Assembly: GCA_905183005.1 (NCBI GenBank) | Contig: CAJJDO010000032.1 | Coordinates: 310,001 to 374,000, forward strand | Source: Paramecium pentaurelia | Lineage: Eukaryota; Ciliophora; Oligohymenophorea; Peniculida; Parameciidae | Direction of reading: 5' to 3' | Length of the DNA: 64,000 bases | Shown here: one piece after another, positions 61,053 through 64,000 of the stretch | How the letters are laid out: each line of letters starts with the position of its first letter | Numbering within the stretch: the first letter of the stretch is position 1 | Program-made: the position numbers and the translations under genes | The notes under the pieces: generated by a model | What the model was told of the DNA's origin: nothing | Seen by the model: only the letters and a program-made list of their open reading frames with translations | Databases searched by the model: none

Positions 61053-61252
61053 TTTTTAGTTCTGATTTTTCTTTGTTTTCTTTTTTCCGCTACATATTAA
61101 AGTAATATTTACTTTTCTTTGTCACTCAAGAACTTCCTAAAACTTATATACTATTATACATTTTAATATTGTGGCAAATATACTGTTTTAATTAAAAATA
61201 ATCAAAGGATAATTGTAAAATAATTGTATTTTAATTAAAATTAATTATCTAA

Positions 61253-62025
61253 ATGGGATGTCATTAAGCAAAGATTAAAGAGTAAAAATAAATAACAGAA
61301 TCATAAATTAAGATAAAAATTGAAAGTGTAACAATCTAATACTATTATAGCTCAAATAATATGCTATATTAAAAAAAAATTAAGATATATCTAAAATACT
61401 TGAATAAGAGTAATAATTAAATCAGCTATTAAAGAGTAATTTAAGGAATAAAGATTAAGAATATGCATTATTTTCTAAACTGAGTTAACAAATTAAATAT
61501 CTAGAAACTATTAATTTCATTATTGTTTATTGTTAAATATTATCAGATTAAGTTCTTAAAATTTTGAGATGCTAAGGTAAAACTAATAGTCTTTAAGAAT
61601 TAATGATTTATATAGAAAGTGTTATATATGCTTCTGATAAGTTGAACTTGAAGCAAGCAGAAGAATTTAATTTATATTTTTTATTCTATTTCAAATTAGA
61701 TGTAAATAATTTAAGAAATGTTAATCCAAAAATTACATAGATGTTTTAATCCTTATTTCCTAATTCTTATGAAATCAATGATTATGCTAAAAGTTTTGCA
61801 AATAAATATGGAATTAGTGAAATTGAACTTAATTAAGTTGGACATCAATTTATACTAAATAATATAATTTCATAATAAATTAATAATTCTAATAATTTTG
61901 ATTTTTCATCAAAAAATCCTTATGAAAATCTTGAAATAAATGATGAAAATAAAAATAATAATTTTAATCTGTGTTCAATATCAGTGAAACATAATAAAAA
62001 AAGGATTTTAGATTTAAAAAATTGA
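61253..62025 (+). CDS. N-acylated coiled-coil protein
   Basis: 249 residues with a 23-nt intron. MGCHQAKIKEQKQ is a plausible N-myristoylation and palmitoylation start (Gly2, Cys3), so the protein should sit on a membrane face. A coiled coil covers about residues 10-90 (SKILEQEQQLNQLLKSNLRN), followed by a helical globular stretch (QELMIYIESVIYASDKLNL) and a polar tail. I cannot name the family. It diverges from ADA2 over 200 bp. Confidence 0.65.
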
Positions 62026-62385
62026 TGATTATGATTACGAATAAACTTATTTGAGAATTAAAAAAAAATATTAAATTAATTTACTAATTTTATATGCTTT
62101 TTAAATAAATTATAAAAATTCTTATCTTAATATATATCAATTTAATTTCACTAATACCTATTAATCATACCATTTATTAATTTAACATAATTATATATGA
62201 ATTTCAATTATAAATTTATTTTATTTTATATCTATGAAGTTATAAAAAGCAGTTTTGAATTTTATATTGGTAATGTGGCAGAGTTAAATAAAAAACTAAA
62301 AATTTATATTTATTTATTTCAAATCTAATACTAAAATTAAGTTACAACTTAATTATAAGACTAATGAAAATACTGTATTTATGGT
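62026..62385. other. AT-rich intergenic region
   Basis: About 360 bp with no recognised element. Confidence 0.4.
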
Positions 62386-62976
62386 ATGCATATTAAACTC
62401 ATTTTTATCATTACAAATAATTAAATATTTCTATGTATTTAAATTATATGTATAATAATTAATCAAGACGGAGATACAAATTTATCCAAATTAAAAGTTT
62501 GTTCAGATGACCTATAATAATTAAAAAATTCTTTATTTAACAATTATTTAAATTTCATATTAGTTAATTTATATAACTTTAAAATAGATATATTACAAAT
62601 TTGGTAGAATCCAACACTTAATCCAGAGTATATTTATCAATAGTTTTAGATTTAATAATAAACTCTAAATATTTTAACAACAATCACATAATCACTAAAG
62701 ACTCTATATAATAATTAGGTCAAAACTAAAGAGAAAGGCAGGATTATTATCATGCATATATAATAATATTTTAATCATTTTAGCAAATATGAAAGTATAA
62801 ATATGTATCTCTTGATTTTTCATAATTGTATATATTTATTTAAGCGATATCTAAATTTTTTAAAACCTTAAATAATTCTCAATAAATTCTTATTTATATT
62901 TCTGATTTTTAAATTTAATATCAGTATTATTTATTATTTTCAATCTTCTTATTATTCATTATAACTTTTAGCATGA
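62386..62976 (+). CDS. Putative small protein, uncertain
   Basis: About 185 codons if a 33-nt intron (62435-62467) is removed. The first half is gene-like (KVCSDDLQQLKNSLFNN, IWQNPTLNPEYIYQQFQ), the second half is hydrophobic and less convincing. TGA would be expected by chance every 60 codons or so, so the long open frame is suggestive, not proof. No domain is seen. Confidence 0.3.
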
Positions 62977-63143
62977 TATTGTGAATCCCTAATTTTATAT
63001 GTTAATTAAAGTTTTACATATTATTGTGCTCAAAATTAATGGTAGAAGCTTCTTCTTTATCACTAATTTGTAGACATCCAAAATATAATATACATATATT
63101 TCAATTTTTTATTTAATTACATTTTACCTATTTTTTATTAAAA

Positions 63144-64000
63144 ATGGGAAGCTATTGTTGTGCTTAAGAAGTTGCAAATAGTATTAAATTGTTCTATTAA
63201 GGTAACGAAACTTAAATTGAAACCAGGCCTATAGATTTCAACTCAACAGATAAGAAATTTTCATGTCATGCTACAAGTAATTTATTTTCAAATTTCTCCT
63301 TTTCCAGAAAAAATAACTTTGCTGAAGGTCAGTCCTGATTTATTTATCCCTATGAAACGTTAAGATATTTATAGTGTTTACTCTCTTGGGAAGGCTTTAG
63401 GAGAAGGTATACTTTAATATATATTTTAGGGGCCTATGGTTAAGTTTCAACAGTAACTAACAAAAGAACAGGTAATTGATTGAATTCTACAATTAGGAAT
63501 GATTAGAGCCATGAAAGCAATAAGAAAGGATAGTTTGTTTGAAGAGGAAGAATAAAAATTATTTTAAGAAATGAATATTTTAAAAGATCTTGATCATCCA
63601 AATATAGTTAAGTTATGTGAGTTGTTTTAAGATGAAAAATACTATTATCTTGTTACTGAGTAATAAATGATTATCATCAATTAGATATCTTTAAGGAGGT
63701 GAGCTTTTTGATAGAATCTAGAAGGCTAAAACCTTCAGTGAAAAGGATGCTGCCCATATAATGAGATAGATTCTAAGTGGTGTTGCTTATTGTCACACAA
63801 AATAAATTGTTCATAGAGATTTAAAACCAGAAAATATTGTATTTACATCTAAAGATGAAGATGCACAACTTAAAATTATTGATTTTGGAACTTCAAGAAG
63901 ATTTGAATCAAATAAAAAAATGACAAAAAGATTAGGAACTGTATTAATATAAATATATATATAAATATAGCCTTATTATATAGCACCTGAAGTTCTATTA
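63144..64000 (+). CDS. CDPK/CAMK-type protein kinase, N-terminal part, cut by window edge
   Basis: Introns of about 31, 23, 25, 25 and 30 nt are removed before the domain becomes continuous. It starts MGSYCCAQEV, a myristoylation start with two palmitoylatable Cys, like plant and protist calcium-dependent kinases. The kinase domain is complete through GTPYYIAPEVL: LGEGAYGQVS, RAMKAIRK, HRDLKPEN and KIIDFGTSRR. The EF-hand part that would prove CDPK identity lies beyond 64000. Membrane attachment and calcium control are inferred from family resemblance. Confidence 0.85.

Noticed and set aside
1..64000. tRNA, rRNA, CRISPR arrays, insertion sequences, bacterial operons or ribosome binding sites
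   Set aside because: None recognised. The sequence is a ciliate nuclear genome, tight spacing aside, and no clover-leaf or repeat-spacer pattern was seen by eye.

Overview
The window reads as macronuclear DNA of a Paramecium-like ciliate. It is very AT-rich and gene-dense. TAA and TAG occur throughout otherwise conserved protein families as glutamine codons, and TGA is the only stop. Genes are cut by tiny introns (GT...AG, mostly 20-31 nt). With this code and these introns removed, about 40 gene models close in frame from ATG to TGA; every intron call was checked by whether the model length became a multiple of three. Under the standard code almost all of this is invisible. The gene content also points to Paramecium: a trichocyst matrix protein, an SF-assemblin, an alveolin, CNBD potassium channels, hybrid histidine kinases and many kinases.

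Layout. 1-6.6 kb: a membrane protein running off the left edge (-), a VHS/GAT plus alpha-adaptin-ear adaptor (+), a protein kinase (+) and a ubiquitin protease (+). 6.9-14.2 kb: a kinesin (-) and a centrin-like gene (+) that diverge from only 36 bp holding a perfect 20-bp palindrome, then a trichocyst matrix protein, small unknowns and a CBM20 protein. 14.3-18 kb (-): an E(z)-type histone methyltransferase and two small genes sharing a C-terminal motif. 18.4-27.8 kb (+): an unresolved ORF, a MYND-kinase fusion, a regulatory isocitrate dehydrogenase subunit, an SF-assemblin, and two coiled-coil genes 9 bp apart. 27.8-40 kb, mixed: a dual-specificity phosphatase, a RING-CH/FHA protein, a PH-like kinase, a granule-type secreted protein, an armadillo-like protein, a cyclin and a CAP-like secreted protein. 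40.4-45 kb (+): a hybrid histidine kinase and an unknown.

45.2-64 kb: an amidase whose 5' half occurs twice around a single N at 46337 (probable assembly error); a chromate-type transporter and a seven-helix receptor-like protein packed end to end (-); a decayed gene; an alveolin; two small unknowns; a tandem pair of CNBD potassium channels (-); the SAGA adaptor ADA2 (-); an acylated coiled-coil protein; and a myristoylated CDPK-type kinase cut by the right edge. Genes look independently transcribed; the links are functional themes: cortex and cytoskeleton (kinesin, centrin, SF-assemblin, alveolin), regulated secretion (trichocyst protein, crystallin-like protein), ion and sensory signalling (channels, histidine kinase, 7TM protein, kinases) and chromatin (E(z), ADA2). 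No tRNA, rRNA, CRISPR array or transposon was recognised.
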